Shown piece after piece: positions 54,056-64,000 of a DNA stretch of 64,000 bases (positions are counted from its first letter, which is position 1; each line of letters begins with the position of its first letter). A program made the position numbers and the translations under genes. Origin of the DNA: Tenrec ecaudatus (taxonomy: Eukaryota; Chordata; Mammalia; Afrosoricida; Tenrecidae). Location: positions 62,001-126,000 of the forward strand of contig NW_027459175.1 in NCBI RefSeq assembly GCF_050624435.1, in the 5' to 3' direction. The notes beneath the pieces are model-generated. The model made no database searches. It was not told the DNA's origin and saw nothing but the letters and a program-made list of their open reading frames with translations.

Positions 54056-56534
54056 GCTTAGGAAGCACCTGGCCAGGGGCGCCCCAGCACTTAGGCTTAT
54101 GGAGCCTCAGGCTTGGGGCGCCCCAGCCCTTAGCTTTGGTAGCTCCAGGCCTGGGGCGCCCCAGCCCTTAGGCTTTGGGAGGCCCAGGCCTGGGGCGCCC
54201 CAGCCCTTAGGCTTTGGGAGGCCCAGGCCTGGGGCGCCCCAGCCCTTAGGCTTTGGGAGCCCGAGGCCTGGGGCGCCCCAGCCCTTAGGCTTAGCGAGCC
54301 CCAGGCCATAGGCTTTGTGAGTCCCAGGCCTGGGGCGCCCCAGCCCTTAGGCTTAGGGAGCCCCAAGCCTGGGCGCCCCAGCACTTAGGATAAGGGAGCC
54401 CCAGGTGGGCGCCCCAGCCTTTAGGCTTAGGGAGCCCTAGGCCTTGGACTCCCCAGCCCTTAGGATTAGGGAGACCCAGGCCTGGGGTGCCCCAGCCCTT
54501 TGGCTTTGGGAATCCCAAGCCTAGGGCGCCTGAGCCCTTAGGCTTTGGGAACCCAGCCCTGGGGCGGCCCAGACCTTATGCTTTGGGAGTCCCAGGTCTG
54601 AGGCGCCCCAGCCCTTAGGCTTTGGGAGCCCCAGGTCTGGGGCAACCCAGCCCTTAGGCTTATGGAGCCCCAGGTCTGTGGCGCCCCAGGCCTTAGGCTT
54701 TGGGAGCCCCAGGCCAGGGGCGCCCCAGCCCTTAGGCTTAGGTAGCCCCATGCCTGGGGCGCTCCAGCGTTTAGGCTTTGGGAGCCCCAGGCCTGGGGTG
54801 CCCCATCCCTTTGGATTAGCGAGACCCAGGCCTGGGTCGCCCCAACCCTTAGGCTTAGGGAGCCCTAGGCCTGGGGCGCCCCAGCTCTTAGGCTTGGGAA
54901 CCCTAGGCCTGGAGCGACCCAGCCCTTAGGCTTAGCGAACTCCAGGCCTGGGGAGCCCCAGCTTTTAGGTTTAAGGAGCCCCAGGCCTGGCGTGCCCCAG
55001 ACTTTAGTCTTAGGGAGCCCCAGTCCTGGGGCGCCACAGCCCTTAGTCTTAGGGAGGCCCAGGCCTTGGTCGCCCCATCCTTAGGCTTTGGGACCTAAGG
55101 CCTGGGGTGCCCCAGCCCTTAGGCTTTGGAACCCCAGTCCTGGGGCGCCCCAGCCCGTAGGCTATGGTAGCCCCGTGCCTGGTGCGCCCCAGCCCTTTGG
55201 CTTTGGGAACCCCAGGCTTGTTGCGCCCCAGTCCTTCAGCTTAGGAAGCCCCAGGCTGGGGCGGCCCAACACTTAGGCTTAGCGAGCCCCAGGCCATAGG
55301 CTTTGTGAGTCCCAAGCCTGGGGCGCCCCAGCCCTTAGGCTTAGGGAGCCCCAGGCCTGGGCGCCCCAGAACTTAGGATAAGGGAGCCCTAGGTGGGCAC
55401 CCCAGCCTTTAGGCTTAGGGAGCCCTAGGCCGTGGACTCCCCAGCCGTTAGGATTAGGCAGACCCAGGCCTGGGGCGGCCCAGCCCTTAGGCTTTGGGAG
55501 TCCCAGGTCTTGGGCGCCCTAGCCCTTAGGCTTTGGGAGCCCGAAGTCTGGGGCAACCCAGCCCTTAGGCTTAGGGAGCCCCAGGCCTGTGGGGCCCCAG
55601 CCTTTAGGCTTTGAGAGCGCCAGGCCTGGCGCGCCCCAGCCCATAGGCTTTGGGAGCCCCAGGCCTGGAGTGCCCCAGCCCTTAGGATTTGGGACCCCAG
55701 TCCTGGGGCGCCACAGCCCTTAGGCTTAGGGAGCACCTGGCCAGGGGCGCCCCAGCACTTAGGCTTAGGGAGCCCCAGGCCTGGGGCGCCACAGCCCTTA
55801 GGCTTCGGGAGCCCCAGGCGTGGGCACCCCAGCCATTAGTCTTAGGGAGCCCCAGGCCTGTGGCGCCCCAGCCTTTAGGCTTTGAGTGCGCCAGGCCTGG
55901 GGCGCCCAAGCGTTTAGGCTTTGGGAGCCCCTGGCCTGGGGCGCCCCATCCCTTTGGATTAGCGAACCCAGGCCTGGGGCGCCCCAACCCTTAGGCTTAG
56001 GGAGCCCTAGGCCTGGGGCGCCCCAGCCCTTAGGCTTGGGAACCCTAGGCCTGGAGCGACCCAGCCCTTAGGCTTAGCGAACTCCAGGCCTGGGGAGCCC
56101 CAGCCTTTAGGCTTAAGGAGCCCCAGGCCTGGAGTGCCCCAGACTTTAGCCTTAGAGAGCCCCAGTCCTGGGGCGCCACAGCCCTTAGTCTTAGGGAGGC
56201 CCAGGCCTTGGTCGCCCCATCCTTAGGCTTTGGGACCTAAGGCCTGGGGTGCCCCAGCCCTTATGCTTTGGGAGCCCCAAGCCTAGGGCGCCCGAGCCCT
56301 TAGGCTTAGCGAGCCCCAGGCCATAGGCTTTGGGAGTCCCAGGCCTGGGGCGCCCCAGCCCTTAGATTTAGGGAGCCCCAGGCCTGGGCGCCCCAGCACT
56401 TAGGATAAGGGAGCCCCAAGTGGGCGCCCCTGCCTTTAGGCTTAGGGAGCCCTAGGCCTTGGACTCCCCAGGCCTTAGGATTAGGGAGACTCAGGCCTGG
56501 GGTGCCCCAGCCCTTAGGCTTTGGGAGCCCCAGG
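54056..56534. repeat. 3.1-kb-offset duplication, copy 1
   Basis: This copy matches 57169-59671. The offset is 3,114 bp at the left edge, 3,075 bp after a one-monomer difference near 54190-54230, and 3,137 bp after a 62-bp difference near 55908. It contains the GGGACCTAAGG monomers near 55091 and 56235 and 36-bp monomers near 54386, 55378 and 56400. Copies appear about 98-99% identical by eye. Confidence 0.92.
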
Positions 56535-57168
56535 CCTGAGGCGCCCCAGGCATTAGGCTTTGGGAGTCCCTGGCCTGGGGTGCCCCAGCCCTTAGTCTTA
56601 GGGGCCAAGGCCAGGGTGCCCCAGCCCTTAGGCTTAGGGAGCCCCAGGCCTGAGGCGCCCCAGGCATTAGGCTTTGGGAGTCCCTGGCCTGGGGTGCCCC
56701 AGCCCTTAGTCTTAGGGAGACCCAGGCCTGGGCGCCCCAGCACTTAGGATAAGGGAGCCCCAGGTGGGCACCCCAGCCTTTAGGCTTAGGGAGCCCTAGG
56801 CCTTGGACTCCCTAACCCTTAGGATTAGGGAGCCCCAGGCCTGGGGTGCCCCAGCCCTTAGGCTTTGGGAGCCCCAGGCCTAGGGCGCCCCAGGCCTTAG
56901 GCTTTGGGAACCCAGGCCTGGGGCGGCCCAGCCCTTAGGCTTTGGGAGTCCCAGGTCTGGGGCGCCCCAGCCCTTAGGCTTTGGGAGCCCCAGGTCTGGG
57001 GCAACCCAGCCCTTAGCTTAGGGAGCCCCAGGCCTGTGGCGTCCCAGCCTTAAGGCTTTGAGAGCGCCAGGCCTGGCGCGCCCCAGCGCTTAGGCTTTGG
57101 GAGCCCCAGGCCTGGAGTGCCCCAGCACTTAGGATTTGGGACCCAATCCTGGGGCGCCACAGCCCTTA
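56535..57168. repeat. Spacer between the 3.1-kb duplication copies
   Basis: The segment matches 45800-46300 and so keeps the part of the 8-kb block that is missing at 54055. It includes a local duplication at an offset of 114 bp (CAGGCCTGAG at 56531 and 56645, GGCATTAGG after each). No gene is present. Confidence 0.82.
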
Positions 57169-59671
57169 GGCTTAGGAAGCACCTGGCCAGGGGCGCCCCA
57201 GCACTTAGGCTTATGGAGCCTCAGGCTTGGGGCGCCCCAGCCCTTAGCTTTGGTAGCTCCAGGCCTGGCGCGCCCCAGCCCTTAGGCTTTGGGAGGCCCA
57301 GGCCTGGGGCGCCCCAGCCCTTAGGCTTTGGGAGCCCGAGGCCTGGGGCGCCCCAGCCCTTAGGCTTAGCGAGCCCCAGGCCATAGGCTTTGTGAGTCCC
57401 AGGCCTGGGGCGCCCCAGCCCTTAGGCTTAGGGAGCCCCAGGCCTGGGCGCCCCAGCACTTAGGATAAGGGAGCCCCAGGTGGGCGCCCCAGCCTTTAGG
57501 CTTAGGGAGCCCTAGGCCTTGGACTCCCCAGCCCTTAGGATTAGGGAGACCCAGGCCTGGGGTGCCCCAGCCCTTTGGCTTTGGGAACCCCAAGCCTAGG
57601 GCGCCCGAGCCCTTAGGCTTTGGGAACCCAGCCCTGGGGCGGCCCAGACCTTATGCTTTGGGAGTCCCAGGTCTGAGGCGCCCCAGCCCTTAGGCTTTGG
57701 GAGCCCCAGGTCTGGGGCAACCCAGCCCTTAGGCTTATGGAGCCCCAGGTCTGTGGCGCCCCAGGCCTTAGGCTTTGGGAGCCCCAGGCCAGGGGCGCCC
57801 CAGCCCTTAGGCTTAGGTAGCCCCATGCCTGGGGCGCCCCAGCGTTTAGGCTTTGGGAGCCCCAGGCCTGGTGTGCCCCATCCCTTTGGATTAGCGAGAC
57901 CCAGGCCTGGGTCGCCCCAACCCTTAGGCTTAGGGAGCCCTAGGCCTGGGGCGCCCCAGCTCTTAGGCTTGGGAACCCTAGGCCTGGAGCGACCCAGCCC
58001 TTAGGCTTAGCGAACTCCAGGCCTGGGGAGCCCCAGCCTTTAGGTTTAAGGAGCCACAGGCCTGGCGTGCCCCAGACTTTAGTCTTAGGGAGCCCCAGTC
58101 CTGGGGCGCCACAGCCCTTAGTCTTAGGGAGTCCCAGGCCTTGGTCGCCCCATCCTTAGGCTTTGGGACCTAAGGCCTGGGGTGCCCCAGCCCTTAGGCT
58201 TTGGAACCCCAGTCCTGGGGCGCCCCAGCCCGTAGGCTATGGTAGCCCCGTGCCTGGTGCGCCCCAGCCCTTTGGCTTTGGGAACCCCAGGCTTGTTGCA
58301 CCCCAGTCCTTCAGCTTAGGAAGCCCCAGGCTGGGGCGGCCCAACACTTAGGCTTAGCGAGCCCCAGGCCATAGGCTTTGTGAGTCCCAGGCCTGGGGCG
58401 CCCCAGCCCTTAGGCTTAGGGAGCCCCAGGCCTGGGCGCCCCAGAACTTAGGATAAGGGAGCCCTAGGTGGGCGCCCCAGCCTTTAGGCTTAGGGAGCCC
58501 TAGGCCGTGGACTCCCCAGCCGTTAGGATTAGGCAGACCCAGGCCTGGGGCGGCCCAGCTCTTAGGCTTTGGGAGTCCCAGGTCTTGGGCGCCCCAGCCC
58601 TTAGGCTTTGGGAGCCCGAAGTCTGGGGCAACCCAGCCCTTAGGCTTAGGGAGCCCCAGGCCTGTGGGGCCCCAGCCTTTAGGCTTTGAGAGCGCCAGGC
58701 CTGGCGCGCCCCAGCCCATAGGCTTTGGGAGCCCCAGGCCTGGAGTGCCCCAGCCCTTAGGATTTGGGACCCCAGTCCTGGGGCGCCACAGCCCTTAGGC
58801 TTAGGGAGCACCTGGCCAGGGGCGCCCCAGCACTTAGGCTTAGGGAGCCCCAGGCCTGGGGCGCCCCAGCCCTTAGGCTTCGGGAGCCCCAGGCCTGGGC
58901 ACCCCAGCCATTAGTCTTAGGGAGCCCCAGGCCTGTGGCGCCCCAGCCTTTAGGCTTTGAGTGCGCCAGGCCTGGGGCGCCCCAGCATTAGGATTTGGGG
59001 CCCCCCAGCCCTTAGGCTTTGGTAGCCCCATGCCTGGGGCGCCCCAGCGTTTAGGCTTTGGGAGCCCCTGGCCTGGGGCGCCCCATCCCTTTGGATTAGC
59101 GAACCCAGGCCTGGGGCGCCCCAACCCTTAGGCTTAGGGAGCCCTAGGCCTGGGGCGCCCCAGCCCTTAGGCTTGGGAACCCTAGGCCTGGAGCGACCCA
59201 GTCCTTAGGCTTAGCGAACTCCAGGCCTGGGGAGCCCCAGCCTTTAGGCTTAAGGAGCCCCAGGCCTGGAGTGCCCCAGACTTTAGCCTTAGAGAGCCCC
59301 AGTCCTGGGGCGCCACAGCCCTTAGTCTTAGGGAGGCCCAGGCCTTGGTCGCCCCATCCTTAGGCTTTGGGACCTAAGGCCTGGGGTGCCCCAGCCCTTA
59401 TGCTTTGGGAGCCCCAAGCCTAGGGCGCCCGAGCCCTTAGGCTTAGCGAGCCCCAGGCCATAGGCTTTGGGAGTCCCAGGCCTGGGGCGCCCCAGCCCTT
59501 AGATTTAGGGAGCCCCAGGCCTGGGCGCCCCAGCACTTAGGATAAGGGAGCCCCAAGTGGGCGCCCCTGCCTTTAGGCTTAGGGAGCCCTAGGCCTTGGA
59601 CTCCCCAGGCCTTAGGATTAGGGAGACCCAGGCCTGGGGTGCCCCAGCCCTTAGGCTTTGGGAGCCCCAAG
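57169..59671. repeat. 3.1-kb-offset duplication, copy 2
   Basis: This is the second copy of 54056-56534. It retains a 62-bp piece near 58988-59050 (ATTAGGATTTGGGGCCCCCC and the following monomer) that is also present near 47940-48000 but missing near 55908. The deletion therefore occurred in copy 1 after the copies separated. Confidence 0.92.
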
Positions 59672-60950
59672 CCTAGGGCGCCCGAGCCCTTAGGCTTTGG
59701 GAACCCAGCCCTGGGGCGGCCCAGACCTTAGGCTTTGGGAGTCCCAGGTCTGAGGCTCCCCAGCCCTTAGGCTTTGGGAGCCCCAGGCCAGGGGCACCCC
59801 AGCCCTTAGGCTTTGGTTGCCCCATGCCTGGGGCGCCCCAGCGTTTGGGCTTTGGGAGCCCCAGGCCAGGGGCGCCCCATCCCTTTGGATTAGCGAGACC
59901 CAGGCCTGGGGCGCCCCAACCCTTAGGCTTAGGGAGCCCTAGGCCTGGGGTGCCCCAGCCCTTAGGCTTGGGAACCCTAGGCCTGGAGCGACCCAGCCCT
60001 TAGGCTTAGCGAACTCCAGGTCTGGGGAGCCCCAGCCTTTAGGCTTAAGGAGCCCCAGGCCTGGAGTGCCCCAGACTTTAGTCTTAGGGAGCCACAGTCC
60101 TGGGGCGCCACAGCCCTTAGTCTTAGGGAGGCCCAGGCCTTGGTCGCCCCATCCTTAGGCTTTGGGACCTAAGGCCTGGGGTGCCCCAGCCCTTAGGCTT
60201 TGGGAGCCCCAAGCCTAGGGCGCCTGAGCCCTTAGGCTTAGCGAGCCCCAGGCCATAGGCTTTGGGCGTCCCAGGCCTGGGGCGCCCCAGCCCTTAGGCT
60301 TAGGGAGCCCCAGGCCTGGGCGCCCCAGCACTTAGGATAAGGGAGCCCCAGGTGTGCGCCCCAGCCTTAAGCTTAGGGTGCCCCAAGCCCGTGACACCCC
60401 AGCCTTTAGGCTTAGGGAGCCCCAGGTCTGTGGCGCCCCAGCCTTTAGGCTTTGAGAGCGCCAGGCCTGGCACGCCCCAGCGCTTAGGCTTTGGGAGCCC
60501 TAGACTTGGAGTGCCCCAACACTTAGGATTTGGGACCCCAATCCTGGGGCGCCACAGCCCTTAGGCTTGGGAAGCACCTGGCCAGGGGCGCCCCAGCACT
60601 TAGGCTTAGGGAGCCCTAGGCCTGGGGCGCCCCAGCCCTTAGGCTTTGGGAGGCCCAGGCCTGGGGCGCCCCAGCCCTTAGGGTTTGGGAGCCCCAGGCC
60701 TGGGGCGCCCCAGCCCTTAGGTTTAGCGAGCCCCAGGCCTTAGGCTTTGGGAACCCTAGGCCTGGGGCACCCCAGCCCTTAGGCTTCGGGAGCCAAGTCT
60801 TGGGGTGCCCCAGCCTTTAGACTTATGGAGCCCAAGGCCTGGGGCGCCCCAGGCCATAAGCTTTGGGAGTCCAAGGCCTGGGGGGCCCCAGCACTTAGGC
60901 TTAGGGAGTCCCAGGCCTGGGCGCCCCAGCACTTAGGATAAGGGAGCCCC
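59672..60950. repeat. 11-kb-offset duplication of 48.6-49.9 kb
   Basis: The segment matches 48620-49930 at an offset of 11,052 bp, falling to 11,014 bp after a one-monomer deletion near 60360. The frame beginning at the GTGTGCGCCCCAGCC variant lies at 49299 in one copy and 60352 in the other. It ends at an abrupt junction at 60951. No gene is present. Confidence 0.88.
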
Positions 60951-63401
60951 AGTCCTGGGGCGCCCCAGCCCGTAGGCTTTTGTTGCCGAAGGCTGGGGCG
61001 CCCCAGCCCTTAGGCTTAGGGAGTCCCAGGCCCGGGGCGTCTCGGTCCTTATGCTTTGGGAACCCCAGGCCCGGGGTGCCCCAGCCTTAGGCTTAGGGTG
61101 CCCAAGCCCATGGCACCCCAGCCCTTAGGCTTTGGGAGACCCAGGCCTGAGGTGCCCTAGCTCTTAGGCTTAGGGAGCCCCAGGCCCAGGGCGCCCCAGC
61201 CCTTAGGATTTGGGAACCTCAGGCCTGGGGCGCCAGAGCCCTTAGGCTTTGGGAGCCGCAGGTGTGAGGGCCCCTTTCCCTTAGATTTTGGGAGCCACAG
61301 GCCTGGGGCGCCCCAACCCTTAGGATAAGGGAGGACCTGGCCGGTGTTGCCCCAGCCCTTTGGATTTGGGAGCCCCAGGCATGGGGCGCCCCAGCCCTTA
61401 GGCTTTGGGGGCCCCATGCCTGGGGCGCCCCAGCCCTTAGGCTTAGCGAGCCCCAGGCCTTAGGCTTTGGGAACCCTAGGCCTGGGGCGCCCCAGCCCTT
61501 AGGCTTTGGGAGCTGCGTGCCTGGGGCGCCGCAGCTCTTAGGCTTTGGGAGCCCCAGGCCCGGGGCGCCCCAACACTTAGGCTTAGGGAGCCCAGGCTTG
61601 GAGCGCCCCAGACTTTAGTCTTAGGGAGCCCCAGTCCTGGGGCGCCATAGCCCTTAGTCTTAGGGAGGCCCAGGCCGGGGTCGCCCCATCCCTTAATCTT
61701 TGGGACATAAGGCCTGGGGTGCCCCATCCCTTAGGCTTTGGAACCCCAGTCCTGGGGCGCCCCAGCCCGTAGGCTTTGGTAGCCCCAGGCTGGGGCGCCC
61801 CAGCCCTTAGGCTTAGGGCGTCCCAGGCCCGTGGCGCCCCAGCCCTTAGCATTTGGTAGCTCCAGGCCTGGGGCGCCCCAGACCTTAGGATTTGGGAGCC
61901 CCAGGCCTGGGGCACCCCAGCCCTTAGGCTTTGGGAGCCCCAGGCCTGGGGCACCCCAGCCCTTAGGCTTTGGGAGCCCCAGGCCTGGGGCGCCCCAGCC
62001 CTTAGGCTTAGTGAGCCCCAGGCCTTAGGCTTTGGGAACCCTAGGCCTGGGGCGCCGCATCCCTTAAGCTTTGGGACATAAGGCCTGGGGTTCCCCTGCC
62101 CTTAGGCTTTGGAACCCCAGTCCTGGGGCGCCCAGCCCGTAGGCTTTGGTAAACCAGGCTAGGGCGCCCTAGCCCTTAGGCTTAGGGCGTCCCAGGCCCG
62201 TGGCGCCACAGCCCTTAGGCTTTGGTAGCTCCAGGCCTGGGGCGCCCCAGCCCTTAGGATTTGGGAGCCCCAGGCCTGGGGCGCCCCAACCCTCAGGCTT
62301 AGCGAGCCCCAGGCCTTAGGCTTTGGGAACCCTAGGCCTGGGGCGCCCCAGCTCTTTGGCTTTGGGAGCCCCAGGCTTGTTGCGCCCCAGTCCTTAGGCT
62401 TAGGAAGCCCCAGGCCCGGGGTGCCCCAACACGTAGGCTTAGGGAGCCCCTGGCTTGGGAGATTTTAGGCTTAGGGAGCCCCAGGCCTGGGGCGCCACAG
62501 CCCTTAGGCTGTGGGAGACCCAGGCCTGGGGAGCCCCAGTCCTTAGTCTTTGGGAGACCCAGGCCTGGGGCGCCCCAGCCCTTAGGCTTCGGGAGCCAAG
62601 TCTTGGGGTGCCCCAGCCCTTAGACTTAGGGAGCCCAAGGCCTGGGAGCCCCAGCCTTTAGGCTTAGGGAGCTCCAGGCCTGGGCACCCCAGCACTTCGG
62701 ATAAGGCAGCCCCAGGTGGGACCCCCAGCTTTTAGGCTTAGGGAGCCCTAGGAATTGGACTCCCCAGCCCTTAGGATTAGGGAGTCCCAGGCCTGGTGTG
62801 CCCCAGCCCTTAGGCTTTGGGAACCCAGGCATGGGGCAGCCCAGCCCTTAGGCTTTGGGAGCCCCAGGTCTGGCACACCCCAGCCCTTAGGCTTTGGCAG
62901 CCCCAGGCCTGGAGAGCCTCGGCCATTAGTCTTTGGGATTCCCAGGCCTGGAGCGCCCCAGCACTTAGGCTTTTGGAGCCCCATGCCTGGGGTGCCCCAG
63001 CCCTTAGGCTTAGGGTGCCCCAGGCATGGGGCGCCCCAGGCCTTAGGCCTTGGGAGCCCCAGGCCTGGGGCGCCCCAGCCCTTAGGCTTAGGGAGCCGCA
63101 GGTCTGGGGGCCGCTTTCCCTTAGGTTTTGGGAGCCCTAGGCCTGGGGCGCCCCAGCCCTTAGGCTTAGGGAGGAACTGGCCTGTGTCGCCCCAGCACTT
63201 AGGTTTGGGACCCCAGGCCTGGGGCGCCCCAGCACTTTGGCTTTGGAACACCAGACTTGGGGCGCCCCAGCCCTTAGGCTTAGGGAGCCGAAGGCATGGG
63301 GAGCCCCAGCCCTTAGGCTTAGGGAGCCCTTGGCCTGGGTTGCCCCAGCCCTTAGGCTTTGGAACCCCAGGCCTGTGGCGCCTCAGCCCTTAGACTTAGG
63401 G
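60951..63401. repeat. Satellite segment after the phase switch
   Basis: The first part, 60951-61442, matches 50751-51235 at an offset of 10,200 bp. The rest contains GGGACATAAGG near 61703 and 62073, 23-bp short monomers near 61443 and 62010, and a HOR-like block at 62940-63380 with the CTGGCCTGTGTCGCC marker near 63176, resembling 28700-29150. A short, oddly truncated monomer lies near 62459 (GGGAGATTTTAGG). No gene is present. Confidence 0.85.
61963..62001 (+). repeat. Reference T-type monomer (CTTTGGG form)
   Basis: This is a clean 39-bp copy of the T-type consensus. It differs from the A-type only by T instead of A in CTTTGGG. The neighbouring monomer at 61924-61962 is the same except that the palindrome centre GCGCC is GCACC, an example of the CpG-to-CpA change seen throughout the window. 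Confidence 0.95.
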
Positions 63402-64000
63402 AGCCCCAGGCCTGGGGCGCCCCAACCCTTAGAATAAGGGAGGACCTGGCCTGTGTCGCCCCAGCCCTTTGGATTTGGGAGCCCCAGGCATGGGGCGCCC
63501 CAGCCCTTAGGCTTTGGGGGCCCCATGCCTGGGGCGCCCCAGCCCTTAGGCTTAGCGAGCCCCAGGCCTTAGGCTTTGGGAACCCTGGGCCTGGGGCGCC
63601 CCAGCCCTTAGGCTTTGGGAGCCACGTGCCTGGGGCGCCGCAGCTCTTAGGCTTTGGGAGCCCCAGGCCCGGGGCGCCCCAACACTTAGGCTTAGGGATC
63701 CCAGGCTTGAAGCGCCCCAGACTTTAGTCTTAGGGAGCCCCAGTCCTGGGGCGCCATAGCCCTTAGTCTTAGGGAGGCCCAGGCCGGGGTCTGCCCATCC
63801 CTTAATCTTTAGGACATAAGGCCTGGGGTGCCCCATCCCTTAGGCTTTGGAACCCCAGTCCTGGGGCGCCCCAGCCCGTAGGCTTTGGTAGCCCCAGGCT
63901 GGGGCGCCCCAGCCCTTAGGCTTAGGGCGTCCCAGGCCCGTGGCGCCCCAGCCCTTAGCATTTGGTAGCTCCAGGCCTGGGGCGCCCCAGACCTTAGGAT
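63402..64000. repeat. Repeat of 61293-61891 at 2,109-bp offset, cut by window end
   Basis: The marker GATAAGGGAGGACC at 61324 reappears as GAATAAGGGAGGACC near 63432. CTTAGCGAGC at 61442 reappears at 63551 and TTTGGTAGCT at 61852 reappears at 63961. The offset is constant at 2,109 bp. The similarity runs to the last base of the window, so the duplication extends beyond it. Confidence 0.9.

Larger units (their letters stand above)
1..64000. repeat. 39-bp GC-rich satellite array filling the whole window
   Basis: Every stretch read is a variant of one 39-bp monomer in the same orientation: a TTAGG core, CTTTGGG or CTTAGGG, a GGGAGCC box, the palindrome CCCCAGGCCTGGGG, the palindrome GGGGCGCCCC, then AGCCC leading into the next TTAGG. 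The consensus has 29 G or C out of 39. About 1,600 monomers fit in the window. No monomer was seen in inverted orientation and no non-satellite insertion was found. Monomers differ mostly by substitutions, with occasional 1-bp indels and recurrent short forms of 23, 36 and 38 bp. The size, homogeneity and lack of genes suggest heterochromatic satellite DNA of a eukaryote. The family and species are not recognised. Confidence 0.97.

Noticed and set aside
62455..62475. A possible insertion at the odd GGGAGATTTTAGG sequence
   Set aside because: It is best explained as a deletion of most of one monomer joining two satellite units. No foreign bases are needed.
1..64000. A CRISPR array, suggested by regular short repeats with variable parts
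   Set aside because: The whole 39-bp unit is homologous from copy to copy. There are no unique spacers and no cas genes.
1..64000. A CENP-B box, which would support a centromeric satellite
   Set aside because: No match to the TTCG-TTGG-A-CGGGA pattern was seen by eye. Absence does not exclude a centromeric role.
1..64000. An avian 41-42-bp CNM/PO41-type microchromosome satellite
   Set aside because: The period is 39 bp and I do not see the alternating A-rich and T-rich clusters described for that family. A relationship cannot be supported from sequence reading alone.

Overview
This window is not gene-bearing DNA. From base 1 to base 64000 it is one uninterrupted, head-to-tail satellite array built from a GC-rich 39-bp monomer (about 74% GC in the consensus, roughly 1,600 copies). 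I found no unique sequence, no transposon, no RNA gene, no CRISPR array and no credible protein-coding gene. The many apparent reading frames arise because 39 is divisible by three and four of the six frames of the consensus lack a stop, so each frame yields a meaningless 13-residue repeat. A clean A-type monomer lies at 6551-6589 and a clean T-type monomer at 61963-62001. They differ at one base, CTTAGGG versus CTTTGGG. Each monomer has a TTAGG core, a GGGAGCC box and two overlapping perfect palindromes, one centred on AGGCCT and one on GCGC.

The organism is almost certainly a eukaryote with a large repeat-rich genome, and the window probably comes from a heterochromatic, pericentromeric, subtelomeric or microchromosome-type block. 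The single consensus CpG per monomer is often replaced by TG or CA, the pattern left by cytosine methylation, which fits vertebrates but also plants. I cannot name a species, and I do not recognise this monomer as a published satellite family.

The array is organised at several scales. (1) 1-16.15 kb is the most heterogeneous part, with diverged block repeats and small local duplications. (2) 16.15-33 kb is a higher-order repeat (HOR) array of six complete units plus a partial seventh, 2.0-2.9 kb each. It contains a nearly identical 2,037-bp tandem duplication and a nearly identical 5.12-5.20-kb two-unit duplication. (3) 33-37.8 kb is a mixed segment with a 547-bp duplication. (4) 37.8-41.9 kb is a 2,009-2,086-bp tandem duplication. 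(5) 41.9-43.2 kb is a linker with a 230-bp duplication. (6) 43.2-60.95 kb is a mosaic of multi-kilobase duplications at offsets near 8.0, 3.1 and 11.0 kb. (7) 60.95-64 kb returns to another block phase and contains a 2,109-bp-spaced repeat that runs off the window end.

Nothing here works as a pathway. The interest lies in the repeat itself: palindromic monomers, diagnostic short monomers of 23 and 36 bp, length changes that are mostly whole monomers, and a layered history of unequal exchange. All identities and counts below are by-eye readings, not alignments.
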